The notes: a model not told the origin generated them from the letters alone. Counted from the first letter of the stretch, positions 1-9,850 are shown. The stretch: DNA of 64,000 bases from Mayfieldus sp963740555 (GCA_963740555.1 CAVUES010000012.1:186001-250000), one strand, 5' to 3'. Translations and numbers: made by a program.

Positions 1-137
1 CTTCATCCCTGCTCCCAACAGGTTCGATGGGCGTAAGTATCGCCCTCCCCGATCTGGACGTCTGGGCCGGTGCTCGGCGTGCGGATTGACCGCCGCGGGA
101 GGAGCCGCTGGGCGGCGTTGGCTACCCTGGATGTGGC

Positions 138-1583
138 GTGGCAACGGAGACCGTTCAGGCAACCGACCACAAGCTTCTGGTCGCCGGAGAGTGGCTCGAG
201 ATGGGCGAGTGGGCCGAGGTCAAAAGCCCCTACGACGGCACCGTCGTCGGGCGGGTCCCGGTCGGCGACGCGGCGCTGGTCGACCGCGCCGCTGGTGCCG
301 CCCACGAAGCCTTCGAAGCGGCCGAGTTCCCCCGCCATGAGCGCGCCGCGGTCCTCGACCGCGCGGCGCGGATCGTCGCCGACCGCGTCGACGACCTGGC
401 GCTGACGATCGCCGCCGAGGCCGGAAAGCCGCTGAAGACGGCGACCGTGGAGGCGAAGCGCTGCGTCGACACGCTGATCTTCTCCGCGGTCGAGGCGCGC
501 AAGCTGACCGGCGAGACGGTGCCGATGGATGCCTCGGCGACCGGGGTCGGCAAGCTCGGGGTCGTCATCCGGGTGCCCTATGGAGTCGTCGGGGCGATCA
601 GCCCCTTCAACTTCCCTCTCAACCTCGTCGCCCACAAGCTCGGCCCGGCGCTCGCCGCGGGAAACGCGGTCGTCCTCAAGCCGGCCGGCCAGACTCCGAT
701 CTCGGCGATCAAGCTGGCCGAGATCCTCACTGAGGCCGGAGTCCCTGACGGGTGGCTCAACGTCGTCTGCGGCCCCGGCCGCGAGGTTGGCAACGCGATA
801 GTCGAGCACGAGCTGACCCGCGCGATCACCTTCACCGGCTCGGCGCAGGTCGGCTGGGACATCCGCGCCCGCGTCCCCCACAAAAAGGTCAATCTGGAGC
901 TGGGCTCCAACGCGCCGCTGATCGTCAACGAGGACGGTGACTGGGAGACGGCCGCCGACAAGGCCCAGCTTCACGCCTTCTCGCACGCCGGCCAGAGCTG
1001 CATCTCGATCCAGCGGGTCCTGCTGCACGACGCGATCGCCGACGACTTCACCGAGCGCTTCGTCGCCAACGCCGAGAGCCTGGTGGTCGGCGATCCGCTC
1101 GACTCACAGACCGACGTTGGGCCGCTGATCTCCCCCGGCGACCGCGACCGGGTCAAGGAATGGATCGACGAGGCGGCGACGGCCGGGGCCGAGGTCTTGA
1201 CCGGCGGCGAGCTGGTCGACGAGGACCGCTGCCTGGCGCCGACGGTGATCGCCAACCCGTCGACCGAGGTCAAGGTCTGGCACGAGGAGATCTTCGGCCC
1301 CGTCGCCACGATCTCGCGCTTCAGTGACTTCGACGAGGCGTTGCGGATGGCGAACGACTCCAAGTTCGGGCTCCAGGCCGGCGTCTTCACCCGCGACGTC
1401 GGGCGGGGCATCAAGGCCGGCGAGACGCTCGAGTTCGGCGCCGTGCTGGTCAACGAGGTGCCGACCTTCCGCGCCGACCAACAGCCATACGGGGGCGTCA
1501 AGGACTCCGGCAACACCCGCGAGGGCCCCGCCTACTCGGTCCGCGAGCTGACCGAGCAGCGCTTCGTCACCTTCCAGGGCTAG
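138..1583 (+). CDS. NAD(P)-dependent aldehyde dehydrogenase
   Basis: Class 3 aldehyde dehydrogenase superfamily enzyme of 481 residues, the usual family length. It oxidises an aldehyde to the acid using NAD(P)+ in the cytosol. The sequence shows the cofactor-site stretch VVLKPAGQTP, the general-base region LELGSNAP, the catalytic cysteine in HAGQSCISIQR and the C-terminal EEIFGPV motif. GTG at 138 is chosen because it gives an N-terminus typical of the family. The gene stands alone, converging on fumC with about 80 bp between stops. The overall pattern resembles lactaldehyde- or succinate-semialdehyde-type ALDHs, but substrate cannot be set from sequence. The 137 bp upstream show no gene I can support. 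Confidence 0.92.
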   Translation: MATETVQATDHKLLVAGEWLEMGEWAEVKSPYDGTVVGRVPVGDAALVDRAAGAAHEAFEAAEFPRHERAAVLDRAARIVADRVDDLALTIAAEAGKPLKTATVEAKRCVDTLIFSAVEARKLTGETVPMDASATGVGKLGVVIRVPYGVVGAISPFNFPLNLVAHKLGPALAAGNAVVLKPAGQTPISAIKLAEILTEAGVPDGWLNVVCGPGREVGNAIVEHELTRAITFTGSAQVGWDIRARVPHKKVNLELGSNAPLIVNEDGDWETAADKAQLHAFSHAGQSCISIQRVLLHDAIADDFTERFVANAESLVVGDPLDSQTDVGPLISPGDRDRVKEWIDEAATAGAEVLTGGELVDEDRCLAPTVIANPSTEVKVWHEEIFGPVATISRFSDFDEALRMANDSKFGLQAGVFTRDVGRGIKAGETLEFGAVLVNEVPTFRADQQPYGGVKDSGNTREGPAYSVRELTEQRFVTFQG

Positions 1584-1661
1584 GATTGCGATGACCGGCT
1601 GGGACAGTCGGCACCGGAGGCGCGGAGCATGGTCGGCACCGTCAGCGTCTAGGGCGCAAAG

Positions 1662-2988
<1,327 letters not shown>

Positions 2989-2996
<8 letters not shown>

Positions 2997-3459
2997 GGTC
3001 CTGTCCGGCAGCGTATCCCTTCTTATATGTGTGATCGAAGGGCTCCGGTGGAGGCTTGCCGGCGGGGTCGTATAGGGCCGCCGCCTGCACCCGGCGCAAC
3101 AGCTCGGCGTGAATCCCCGCGGTCTCCGAGGCACCCTTTGCCACCGCCCCGACCAGGTATCCGAGCTGCACGGTCGGCGGGCCGCCGGGGTCCTGGCGCG
3201 CGGCGGCGTTCAGGGTGGTGCTCAGCTTGACCAGCGTGGCGCCGACGTTGGCCAGGTCGCCGACTCTCTGGTTCTCGACCAGGCAGTCGCTGATCGGCAC
3301 GTTGCCTGCCAGCCGAACGTCCCCGGGGGCGGCGCGCAGGGCGGAGGCGAAACCCCGGGCTCCGTCCAGACAGGCGGCGGGCGTCTTGTCCTGGTCGGCC
3401 GATCCGCAGCCGACCCCCGCCAGGACGACGATCAGGACGAGGGGCGCTGAGCGACGCAC
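2989..3459 (-). CDS. Small secreted lipoprotein-like protein, function unknown
   Basis: A 156-residue protein with an N-terminal basic/hydrophobic signal (MRRSAPLVLIVVLAGVGCGS). The cysteine after the hydrophobic core makes lipidation plausible, although the residues before it are a weak lipobox match. The mature part is helical-looking, has two further cysteines, and ends in a polar tail. I do not recognise a family. It sits between a secreted M15-like peptidase gene (9 bp upstream) and fumC (8 bp overlap), so it is part of a short operon. The reading frame, signal peptide and tight spacing support a real gene; a role in the cell envelope is inference. Confidence 0.7.
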
Positions 3460-3468
3460 CCACTGATC

Positions 3469-4143
3469 CTAGAACCCGAGGACGTCTTCCCTGCTCGTGG
3501 GGGGAACCGGCGGCACAGGCTCGGGCGGCGGCGGAGGCGTCGGCTCGACCGGCTGCACGGGTTGCACGGGGACGTCGAACACGGTCACCCAATCGGCGAT
3601 CGCGAACGGCTTCGCGGACGCGTGGTCCCAGGAGAGGTGCAGGTGATTGCCACAGCCGTGATTGACGTCGCCGTTGTAGCCGACCCAGCGAAACGGCAGG
3701 CGGGGTCGGTTCTGGCGCGGCTCGGCCCAGTGCGCTAGTCGCGTCACCGGCTTCCAGCTGCTGTCGCAGCCCCGGCCGTCCCAATTCAGGGGAACGATGT
3801 CGACCGCGAGCCCGTTGTAGTGGTCCGAGTGCTTGACATGGCACTTGCGGCAGCCGACCTGTCCGACGCCGGCCAGTGGGCCCGCGTAGCCCTCGACGAC
3901 GTAGATCGGGTAGTTCTGAGCCAGGTAGCGAAGGTCGTTGACGATCCTCCGGTCGACCATCACCCCGTCCGCGTGCGGGATCGCCGGCCCCACGGGGACG
4001 ATCCTGCCGGACCGGTGATTGGTGTGGTAGATCGGCGCCGGGGCGGCGGCGCCGGGGGTCGCGAAGGCAGCAGCGGCCAACGCCGTCGCGATCAGCGCCA
4101 GCGCCAGTCGCCGGGACCTGTGTGTCGGACGAGGCCGAGCCAT
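3469..4143 (-). CDS. Secreted M15-like zinc peptidase
   Basis: A 224-residue exported protein. Residues 1-30 form a Sec signal (MARPRPTHRSRR then an Ala/Leu core ending GAAAPAP). The mature domain has SDHYNGLAVDIVPLN, matching the SxHxxGxAxD zinc-site pattern of D-Ala-D-Ala carboxypeptidase/hedgehog-type (M15) folds, and a second ligand motif GNHLHLSWDH. A proline-rich tail (PTPPPPPEPVPPVPP) could span or bind the wall. ATG at 4143 is chosen because it begins the signal peptide; the open frame upstream is antisense to ileS. It is divergent from ileS with 108 bp between starts. A peptidoglycan peptidase role is likely; some such domains are non-catalytic. Confidence 0.72.
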   Translation of the reverse strand: MARPRPTHRSRRLALALIATALAAAAFATPGAAAPAPIYHTNHRSGRIVPVGPAIPHADGVMVDRRIVNDLRYLAQNYPIYVVEGYAGPLAGVGQVGCRKCHVKHSDHYNGLAVDIVPLNWDGRGCDSSWKPVTRLAHWAEPRQNRPRLPFRWVGYNGDVNHGCGNHLHLSWDHASAKPFAIADWVTVFDVPVQPVQPVEPTPPPPPEPVPPVPPTSREDVLGF

Positions 4144-4251
4144 CACACGCTTGCTGAGGTTCCAATCGGAACGCAGCGAAGGCATCTTGAGCGATAACAC
4201 CCGCGGTCTTGCAACGACGCGCCTAGAAGCGATTGAGAGAATCCGCCGCTG

Positions 4252-7200
4252 ATGTCCGGCTTTCGCCCCGTCGACCCCAAGCAGTCGTTCCCCGAGCTCG
4301 AGCTGGGGGTGCTCGACCGATGGCGCGAGCGCGACGTGTTCGCGCGCTCGCTGGCCAACCGCGAGGGTGCCGAGACCTGGAGCTTCTACGAGGGCCCACC
4401 GACCGCCAACGGCCGCCCCGGCTCCCATCACGTGCTGGCGCGGGTCTTCAAAGACATCTACCCCCGCTACAAGACGATGTGCGGCTACCGAGTGCCGCGC
4501 AAAGCTGGCTGGGATTGCCACGGGCTCCCGGTCGAGCTCGAGGTCGAGCGCGAGCTGGGCATCTCCTCCAAGGAGGAGATCGACGCCTTCGGGATCGCGG
4601 AGTTCAACCAGCGCTGCCGCGAGTCGGTGTTCCGCTACGTCGACGACTGGCGCGAGCTGACCGAGCGGATCGGCTTCTGGATCGACCTCGACGACGCCTA
4701 CGTGACCCTGGACAACGACTACATCGAGTCGGTCTGGTGGGCGCTGCGGCGGATCTGGGACGACGGGCGACTGTATGAGGCCTACAAGGTCGTCCCCTAC
4801 TGCCCGCGCGACGGCACGGCGCTCTCCTCACACGAGGTGGCGCTCGGCTACCACGACGTCGAGGACCCCAGCGTCTACGTCCGCATGCCGGTCCGAGGAA
4901 CGAGGAACGAGGAACGAGGTACCGGCGCCCCGCTTGAAGATGGCGATTCGCTCCTCATCTGGACCACCACGCCCTGGACCCTGATCACCAACGCGGCGAT
5001 CGCCGCCGGCGAGGAGATCACCTACGCAAGGGTGCTTGTCCCGAACCCCGACGCCCCCGGACGCGAAGCGGAGGAGGGGTCGGGCAGTGAAGTCCTGGTG
5101 CTGGCCGAGGGATTGGTCGAGAAGGTGCTCGGCGAAGACGCGGAGGTGCTCGATCGTTTCCCGGGCTCCGATCTCTCCGGTGTCGCCTACGAGCCGCCCT
5201 TCGACTACATCACCGAACATGGGCCGCGCGGCCACACCGTGCTTCTGGGCGACTTCGTCTCCACCGAGGAGGGAACCGGTTTGGTGCACACCGCGATCGC
5301 CTTCGGAGAGGACGACTTCCGGCTCGGAGAGCAGTACGGAATCACCCTGCAGAACCCGGTCGACCCGCGGGGCCGCTTCGACGAGCGGATCACCGACTTC
5401 AGCGGCCGCTTCGTCAAGGAGGCCGATCCCGACATCGTCGCGGCGTTGAAGGAGAAGGGGCGCCTGCTGCGCGCCGAGACCTACCTGCACGCATATCCGC
5501 ACTGCTGGCGCTGCGACACGCCGCTTCTGTACTACGCGAAGTCGAGTTGGTACGTCCGCACCACCGACGTTCGCGACGGGCTGCTGGCCGGCAACGAGAA
5601 AATCAATTGGTACCCGGACCACATCAAGCATGGCCGCTTCGGCAAGTGGCTGGAGAACAACGTCGACTGGGCGCTGTCGCGCGATCGCTACTGGGGCACC
5701 CCGCTGCCGATCTGGGAGTGCGACTCGGCGGGCTGCGAGGAGCGCTTCTGCGCCGGCTCGATCGCCGACCTGCGCGACCAAGGCGTCGAGCTACCCGACG
5801 ACCTCCACCGTCCATACATCGACGAGGTGGCATGGGCCTGCGAGGCCGAGGGCTGCGAGGGGACGATGCGCCGCACGCCGGCCGTGATCGACGCCTGGTT
5901 CGACTCGGGGTCGATGCCGTTCGCGCAGTTTCATCACCCGTTCGAGAACTCCGAGCTCTTCGAGGAGCGCTTCCCGGCCGACTTCATCTGCGAGGCGATT
6001 GATCAGACCCGCGGCTGGTTCTACACCCTGCACGCGATCTCGACTCTTCTCTTCGAGGGGCCCAGCTACCTCAACTGCGTCTGTCTGGGGCTGATCCTCG
6101 ACCCCGAGGGCCAGAAGATGTCGAAGAGCCGCGGCAACGTGGTCGAGCCCGCTGACGTGATCGATCGCCACGGCGCCGACGCGTTTCGCTGGTACTACTT
6201 CGCCTCCCAGCAGCCCTGGACCGGGTATCGGTTCAGTGCCGACACCGTCGGCGAGGCTGTGCGCCAGTTCCTGCTCACGCTCTGGAACACCTATGGCTTC
6301 TGGGTCCTCTACGCGAACACCGACGGGCTCGGGCCCGACGACTTCCGGCACGGCGCGCATCCCCACGGCGAGACGCACGCAGGGCACGCGACCGCGCTCG
6401 ACCGCTGGGCCGTGTCGCGACTCCAGCACACGATCGAGGTGGTGCGCGAAAGGCTCGACGACTTCGACACCACGCTCTCCGGTCAGGCGATCGCCGCCTA
6501 CGTGGACGAGCTCTCGAACTGGTACGTGCGGCTCTCGCGACGGCGCTTCTGGGAGGGCGACCGCAACGCGTTCGCGACCCTGCGGTACTGCCTCGTCGAG
6601 ACCGCGAAGCTGCTCGCCCCGTTCACGCCATTTGTCGCCGACGAGCTCTACACGAACCTCGTCGGCGGGGAGGCCGGGGACTTCGGCGAGGCGCCCGACT
6701 CGGTGCACCTGTGTGACTTTCCGAAGGTCGACCCGTCGCTGGTCGACGTCGAGCTGGAGGCGGGAATGGAGGCGGTGCGCCGCACGGTGGAGCTGGGCCG
6801 CGCCGCCCGCGCCCAGGCAAAGGCAAAGGTCCGCCAGCCACTGCGGCGGGCGGTGATCGTCGCCACCGAGGCCGAGCGTGCCGCGATCGAGGCCCAGGCC
6901 GATCTCGTCAAGGCGGAGCTGAACGTCAAGGAGCTGGACTTCGTCAGCGAGCAGTCGGAGCTGGTCAGCTACCGCGTGCGTCCCGATTACCGGGCCCTGG
7001 GGCCGCGGTTCGGGAAGCTGATGCCGCAGGTCGCCGCGGCGGTGGAGTCGCTCGACGCGGCCCACGTCGCCGCCGCGGTCGACGAGGGGCGGGAGGTCGG
7101 CATCGCGATCGACGGCAAGGACCACACCCTCTCGCCGCACGAGGTCTCGCTGGTGATGGAGCCGCTGGAGGGCTACCAGGTGGAGGCCGAGGCCGGCCAC

Positions 7201-7494
7201 GCCGTGGCGCTTGCGCTCGAGCTCGACGAGGAGCTTCGCCGCGAGGGCCTGGCGCGCGAGATCGTGCACGCGATCCAGAACGCCCGCAAGCAGGCCGGTC
7301 TCGACGTCGCCGACCGGATCGAGCTACGGCTGGGCGGGGACGGCGAGCTGCTGGAGGTCGCGCGCGAGCACGAGGCCTACGTCGCCGGCGAGACGCTGGC
7401 CACCGAGGTCCACTACGCCGGCGCCGGGCCGGACGTGATCTCGGCGACGATCGATGGACGCGAGCTCAGGATCGGGGTCGTGCGGAGCGCCTGA
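4252..7494 (+). CDS. ileS: Isoleucyl-tRNA synthetase, type 2, with GSHH in place of HIGH
   Basis: Charges tRNA-Ile with isoleucine and edits misactivated valine. The 1080-residue protein is of the longer, eukaryote-like type 2 form. Seen: YEGPPTANGRPGSHH (the class I signature appears as G57-S-H-H60 rather than HxGH), KMSKS at 622-626 (EGQKMSKSRGN), an editing domain around residues 190-400 including the TTTPWTL threonine-rich motif, Cys-rich knuckles (CDSAGCEERFC, CEAEGCEGTM), and a long C-terminal tRNA-binding tail. Type 2 enzymes are generally less sensitive to mupirocin, and a GxHH swap has been reported in a resistant subgroup. The last 29 bp overlap a convergent membrane gene. A 7-bp tandem repeat lies in the editing region. 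Confidence 0.96.
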   Translation: MSGFRPVDPKQSFPELELGVLDRWRERDVFARSLANREGAETWSFYEGPPTANGRPGSHHVLARVFKDIYPRYKTMCGYRVPRKAGWDCHGLPVELEVERELGISSKEEIDAFGIAEFNQRCRESVFRYVDDWRELTERIGFWIDLDDAYVTLDNDYIESVWWALRRIWDDGRLYEAYKVVPYCPRDGTALSSHEVALGYHDVEDPSVYVRMPVRGTRNEERGTGAPLEDGDSLLIWTTTPWTLITNAAIAAGEEITYARVLVPNPDAPGREAEEGSGSEVLVLAEGLVEKVLGEDAEVLDRFPGSDLSGVAYEPPFDYITEHGPRGHTVLLGDFVSTEEGTGLVHTAIAFGEDDFRLGEQYGITLQNPVDPRGRFDERITDFSGRFVKEADPDIVAALKEKGRLLRAETYLHAYPHCWRCDTPLLYYAKSSWYVRTTDVRDGLLAGNEKINWYPDHIKHGRFGKWLENNVDWALSRDRYWGTPLPIWECDSAGCEERFCAGSIADLRDQGVELPDDLHRPYIDEVAWACEAEGCEGTMRRTPAVIDAWFDSGSMPFAQFHHPFENSELFEERFPADFICEAIDQTRGWFYTLHAISTLLFEGPSYLNCVCLGLILDPEGQKMSKSRGNVVEPADVIDRHGADAFRWYYFASQQPWTGYRFSADTVGEAVRQFLLTLWNTYGFWVLYANTDGLGPDDFRHGAHPHGETHAGHATALDRWAVSRLQHTIEVVRERLDDFDTTLSGQAIAAYVDELSNWYVRLSRRRFWEGDRNAFATLRYCLVETAKLLAPFTPFVADELYTNLVGGEAGDFGEAPDSVHLCDFPKVDPSLVDVELEAGMEAVRRTVELGRAARAQAKAKVRQPLRRAVIVATEAERAAIEAQADLVKAELNVKELDFVSEQSELVSYRVRPDYRALGPRFGKLMPQVAAAVESLDAAHVAAAVDEGREVGIAIDGKDHTLSPHEVSLVMEPLEGYQVEAEAGHAVALALELDEELRREGLAREIVHAIQNARKQAGLDVADRIELRLGGDGELLEVAREHEAYVAGETLATEVHYAGAGPDVISATIDGRELRIGVVRSA
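4894..4919 (+). repeat. Heptanucleotide tandem repeat inside ileS
   Basis: The unit CGAGGAA occurs three times head to tail (4894-4914), followed by a partial unit. It encodes RGTRNEERGT after the SVYVRMPV strand of the editing domain. Three units equal seven codons, so the frame is kept at this copy number, but gain or loss of one unit would shift it. Confidence 0.85.
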
Positions 7495-7882
7495 GCTCAA
7501 ACGCAAGCGTCAGCGCGATCACACCCGTGGCGGCCAGCAGGCCGGCCGTCAGCCCATATGGATAGGCAACGGCAAAGACAAAGAGAACGCCGTCGAGCAC
7601 GAGAACCCGGCTCCACCAGCCGGTTTTCGAGGCGCCTTGCCGTGCCCCCCCGCGGCTCTTTCTGAAGTGCAACAGCCAGGCGATGGCGGCAAGGACGATG
7701 ACGACCACGCAGACGGCGACGATGAGTCCGATGAGCAGAAGCGCCACCGCACCCCCCGGGCAGTCGCAGTTGGCCGCGTGGTCGTCGTGGCCGTTGATCA
7801 AGGCGGAGTCGACAACCGCGAGAATCGCCGCGAGGAGGACGGCGGCTGCAAGCGAAAGCCGCTTTGCGTAGGTGAGCGTCAT
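7466..7882 (-). CDS. Small three-helix membrane protein, copy A
   Basis: A 138-residue membrane protein of unknown function. Predicted helices: about 10-30 (SLAAAVLLAAILAVV), 45-72 (VALLLIGLIVAVCVVVIVL) and 93-125. A CDCPG cysteine pair precedes helix 2, and a basic loop (RKSRGGARQGASK) follows it. ATG at 7882 has AGGA just upstream. The 3' end overlaps the ileS stop region by 29 bp, tail to tail. It is a diverged paralogue of the gene at 8110-8545: both share the order VALLLIGL - basic loop - GxWSxxxVLDxxL. The same frame runs open from copy B into this gene, but the intervening 76 codons are antisense ileS-like sequence and not protein-like. Confidence 0.65.
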   Translation of the reverse strand: MTLTYAKRLSLAAAVLLAAILAVVDSALINGHDDHAANCDCPGGAVALLLIGLIVAVCVVVIVLAAIAWLLHFRKSRGGARQGASKTGWWSRVLVLDGVLFVFAVAYPYGLTAGLLAATGVIALTLAFELRRSARPRS

Positions 7883-8028
7883 CCGTCCTGCACCTCCATC
7901 ACATGACGCATCAGTCCGCGGACGAACTTTCGGGCTTCCACGTTGGGACGAACACCCGGCTCTGACGGCGGTTTCTCCATGAGGCCTTATCGGCAAGGCA
8001 ATTCGTCTACCCAGTACTGCAATCGAGA

Positions 8029-8102
8029 GCGCCGGCCCGGACGTGATCGCGGCGACGATCGAGGGCCGTCCGATCGAGATCGGCGTCTCCAAGCGCGACT
8101 GA
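8029..8102 (+). pseudogene. Leftover 3' end of an ileS gene
   Basis: This 74-bp stretch aligns without gaps to the last 74 bp of the intact ileS (7421-7494), with about three quarters of bases identical by eye. Both end in TGA. The translation GPDVIAATIEGRPIEIGVSK corresponds to GPDVISATIDGRELRIGVVR of the real gene. Differences fall mostly at third positions or make related residues, so the fragment once coded for protein. No start or upstream domain remains. It lies immediately before copy B of the membrane gene, exactly as the true ileS end lies before copy A. Confidence 0.8.
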
Positions 8103-8109
8103 CCGACGC

Positions 8110-8545
8110 TCAGTGCTCCGAGGGGGAGGCCGCGGCTCGCTGCCGTCGGATCGATCGCATCAGCGAGAAGAGGCAAAAGAGGCCGATGAGAACGAGGAAG
8201 CCCCGTCAGGTCACCGACGAGAAGAACGGCCAACGTGATCAGGCCGAAGTCCAGGACAACAATCTTCGACCAGCGGCCCGACCTCGGCTCGGTCACAGTG
8301 CCGCGGCATCGATCCGCGAGGAAGATCGCCCAGGCCAGGATGGCCGCGATGACAACCAGCAGTAGAGCGACGAGGAGTCCGATGAGAAGGACCGCCACCG
8401 GCCATACGCCAGGGTTGTCGCCGGTCCCTTTCCAGCCAGCGGCCTCGTCGATGACGATCAGCAACAGATAGACGCCGAGACCGGAGGCGCCCCAGAAGGA
8501 GAGCTTCTTGGCCAAGCGGAGCTTCTTGGTGACCGAATCCGGCAT
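8110..8545 (-). pseudogene. Small membrane protein, copy B, with one frame break
   Basis: Paralogue of the 7466-7882 gene. ATG at 8545 has GGGAGG about 7 nt upstream. The protein starts MPDSVTKKLRLAKKLSF and has hydrophobic helices at about 14-28, 43-68 and 85-100, with the shared WSKIVVLDFGLITLAVLLVG segment. The frame is lost at a run of four C (8201-8204). With one base fewer it continues GFLVLIGLFCLFSLMRSIRR, a further helix and basic end, and stops at 8110, 7 bp past the ileS remnant. The total length (3n+1) agrees with one inserted base. It may be a homopolymer sequencing error or true decay. Confidence 0.65.
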
Positions 8546-8619
8546 CTGTCCTCCCGGAATCCCTGCATCGCCCATCGGACGCTTGCCTGCCCATTCTTTA
8601 GATCGGATAGGTTCGACCC

Positions 8620-9537
8620 GTGGGCGACGGCTTCGAGATCACACCCGAGCAGGTCGTCGACGGGGTAAACGAGCGCTACGGGCGCCATCCCGGCTACCGC
8701 GCGCTGCACGCTAAGGGTGCCTTCTACAAGGCGACCTTCACCGCAAGCTCGGAGGCCAAGGGGCTCACCCGCGCGGCCCACATGCAGGGCGAGCCGGTCC
8801 AAGCAATGGTTCGACTCTCGAACGGCTCCGGCGACCCCAAGTCGAAGGACTACGTTCCCGACGTCCGCGGCATGGCGGTGTCGTTCGAGCTTCCCGACGG
8901 ATCGCGAACCGACATCCTCGGCCAGACCGCTCCCAACTTCCCGATCAACACGCCCGAGGGCTTCGTCGAGGTCGTGCAGGCAAACGTCGCCGGGATCGCC
9001 CGCCTTTGGAAGTTCCCGGTCTTTCTCGCCAAGCATCCCGACGCCATACCGGGGTTGCCGGGCAACCTCGCGGCTCTGAAGCCCCCGGGCAGCTACGCGA
9101 CCCGCCGCTACTACCCGATCCACGCATTTAAGTGGGTGAACGCGGACGGCGGCGAGCAATTCGTCCGCTACACCTGGATCCCCGTAGGAGGCGAGGAGAC
9201 GATCTCGCAGGGCGAGGCCAAGGAATTGGGCGCCGACTACCTACAGGAGGAGATGCTCGAGCGGCTGAAGCATGGCCCGGCTCGCTTCGAGCTCCAACTC
9301 CAGCTGGCTGCCGAAGGCGACCCGACCGACGACCCGCGCAAGAAGTGGCCCGACGATCGCGAGACGGTCTCCGCGGGAATCCTCGAGATCACCGAGCGGG
9401 ACCCCAGCGTCGAGACGGGCGGCGAAATCGTCGTCTTCGACCCGGTCCGGATCACCGACGGGATCGAGCTGTCCGACGACCCGATCCTCAACTACAGGCC
9501 GCGGGCCTATTCGGTTTCGGCCGAACGGCGAAGTTGA
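8620..9537 (+). CDS. Catalase-related haem protein (SrpA-type)
   Basis: A 305-residue member of the catalase superfamily's short form, lacking the long C-terminal region of classical catalases. The N-terminal YRALHAKGAFYKATFTAS matches the distal-histidine region (HAKG). Further catalase-like segments are VRLSNGSGD, DVRGMAVSFELPDG (R-x-M-A-V-x-F), APNFPINTPEGF, and DPILNYRPRAYSVSAERR near the end, where the proximal tyrosine is expected. It probably acts as a peroxidase or peroxygenase with organic peroxides; catalase activity is uncertain in this subgroup. GTG at 8620 gives the family N-terminus. It is monocistronic, with a GC-rich hairpin 5 bp after its stop. Confidence 0.88.
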   Translation: MGDGFEITPEQVVDGVNERYGRHPGYRALHAKGAFYKATFTASSEAKGLTRAAHMQGEPVQAMVRLSNGSGDPKSKDYVPDVRGMAVSFELPDGSRTDILGQTAPNFPINTPEGFVEVVQANVAGIARLWKFPVFLAKHPDAIPGLPGNLAALKPPGSYATRRYYPIHAFKWVNADGGEQFVRYTWIPVGGEETISQGEAKELGADYLQEEMLERLKHGPARFELQLQLAAEGDPTDDPRKKWPDDRETVSAGILEITERDPSVETGGEIVVFDPVRITDGIELSDDPILNYRPRAYSVSAERRS

Positions 9538-9542
9538 TGTGG

Positions 9543-9590
9543 GCCGCGGCGTTGCGCCGCGGCACTGGCATGTCAGGCGGCGAAGCCGCC
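9543..9590. repeat. Left double-hairpin module beside the tautomerase gene
   Basis: Two perfect hairpins separated by a linear motif. The outer stem pairs 9543-9551 with 9555-9563 (9 bp, loop TTG). The spacer ACTGGCATGTCA follows at 9564-9575. The inner stem pairs 9576-9581 with 9585-9590 (6 bp, loop GAA). The module lies between the catalase-like stop and the tautomerase stop and mirrors the module at 9799-9850. The outer hairpin could also serve as a terminator, although no T-run follows. Confidence 0.8.
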
Positions 9591-9597
9591 GCAAGGG

Positions 9598-9777
9598 TTA
9601 GCGCTTCCGCTCGCCGCCGAAGTACCAGTCGGCGGGAGCGCCGTCGTCGAACTTGACCCAGACGTCCTCGCGCTGCGCCTTGCCGACTTCGACCATCGCG
9701 TCGGTGACCCGTTTCGCGACTTCCGCCTTCTGCTCGTCGTCGCGGCCTTCGAACCAGTGGATGAGAACGAACGGCAT
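9598..9777 (-). CDS. 4-oxalocrotonate tautomerase family protein
   Basis: A 59-residue protein beginning M-P, so removal of Met exposes the catalytic Pro-1 of the tautomerase superfamily. The sequence MPFVLIHWFEGRDDEQKAEV starts with a beta strand and the conserved 'GR(D)xEQK' helix start. VGKAQREDVWVKFDD matches the second strand, and DWYFGGERKR ends the chain. Length agrees with the 58-62-residue 4-OT subfamily, which acts as small oligomers on enol/keto acids. The substrate is unknown. The gene is enclosed by mirrored double-hairpin modules on both sides and has no operon partner. Confidence 0.85.
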   Translation of the reverse strand: MPFVLIHWFEGRDDEQKAEVAKRVTDAMVEVGKAQREDVWVKFDDGAPADWYFGGERKR

Positions 9778-9798
9778 CGGGCGACCCTACTCACTTGC

Positions 9799-9850
9799 GG
9801 CCGGCTTCACCGGCCTGACATGCCACTGCCGCGACACTTTGTGTCGCGGC
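9799..9850. repeat. Right double-hairpin module beside the tautomerase gene
   Basis: Mirror image of the left module. The inner stem pairs 9799-9804 with 9810-9815 (6 bp, loop CTTCA). The spacer TGACATGCCACT at 9816-9827 is the reverse complement of the left spacer with one mismatch. The outer stem pairs 9828-9837 with 9841-9850 (10 bp, loop TTT). Stem sequences differ between modules but pairing is kept, while the spacer sequence itself is kept. Confidence 0.8.

Noticed and set aside
1..137. A gene end or regulatory RNA in the first bases
   Set aside because: No frame with family similarity or clear structure could be supported.
7466..8575. One continuous 369-residue membrane protein
   Set aside because: The middle 76 codons are antisense to an ileS remnant and not protein-like, and the two hydrophobic halves are paralogous. 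The data fit two genes, one frameshifted, joined by chance.
8111..9537. Insertion-sequence ends around the duplicated membrane genes
   Set aside because: I found no transposase, terminal inverted repeats or target-site duplication; homologous duplication or replacement explains the pattern.
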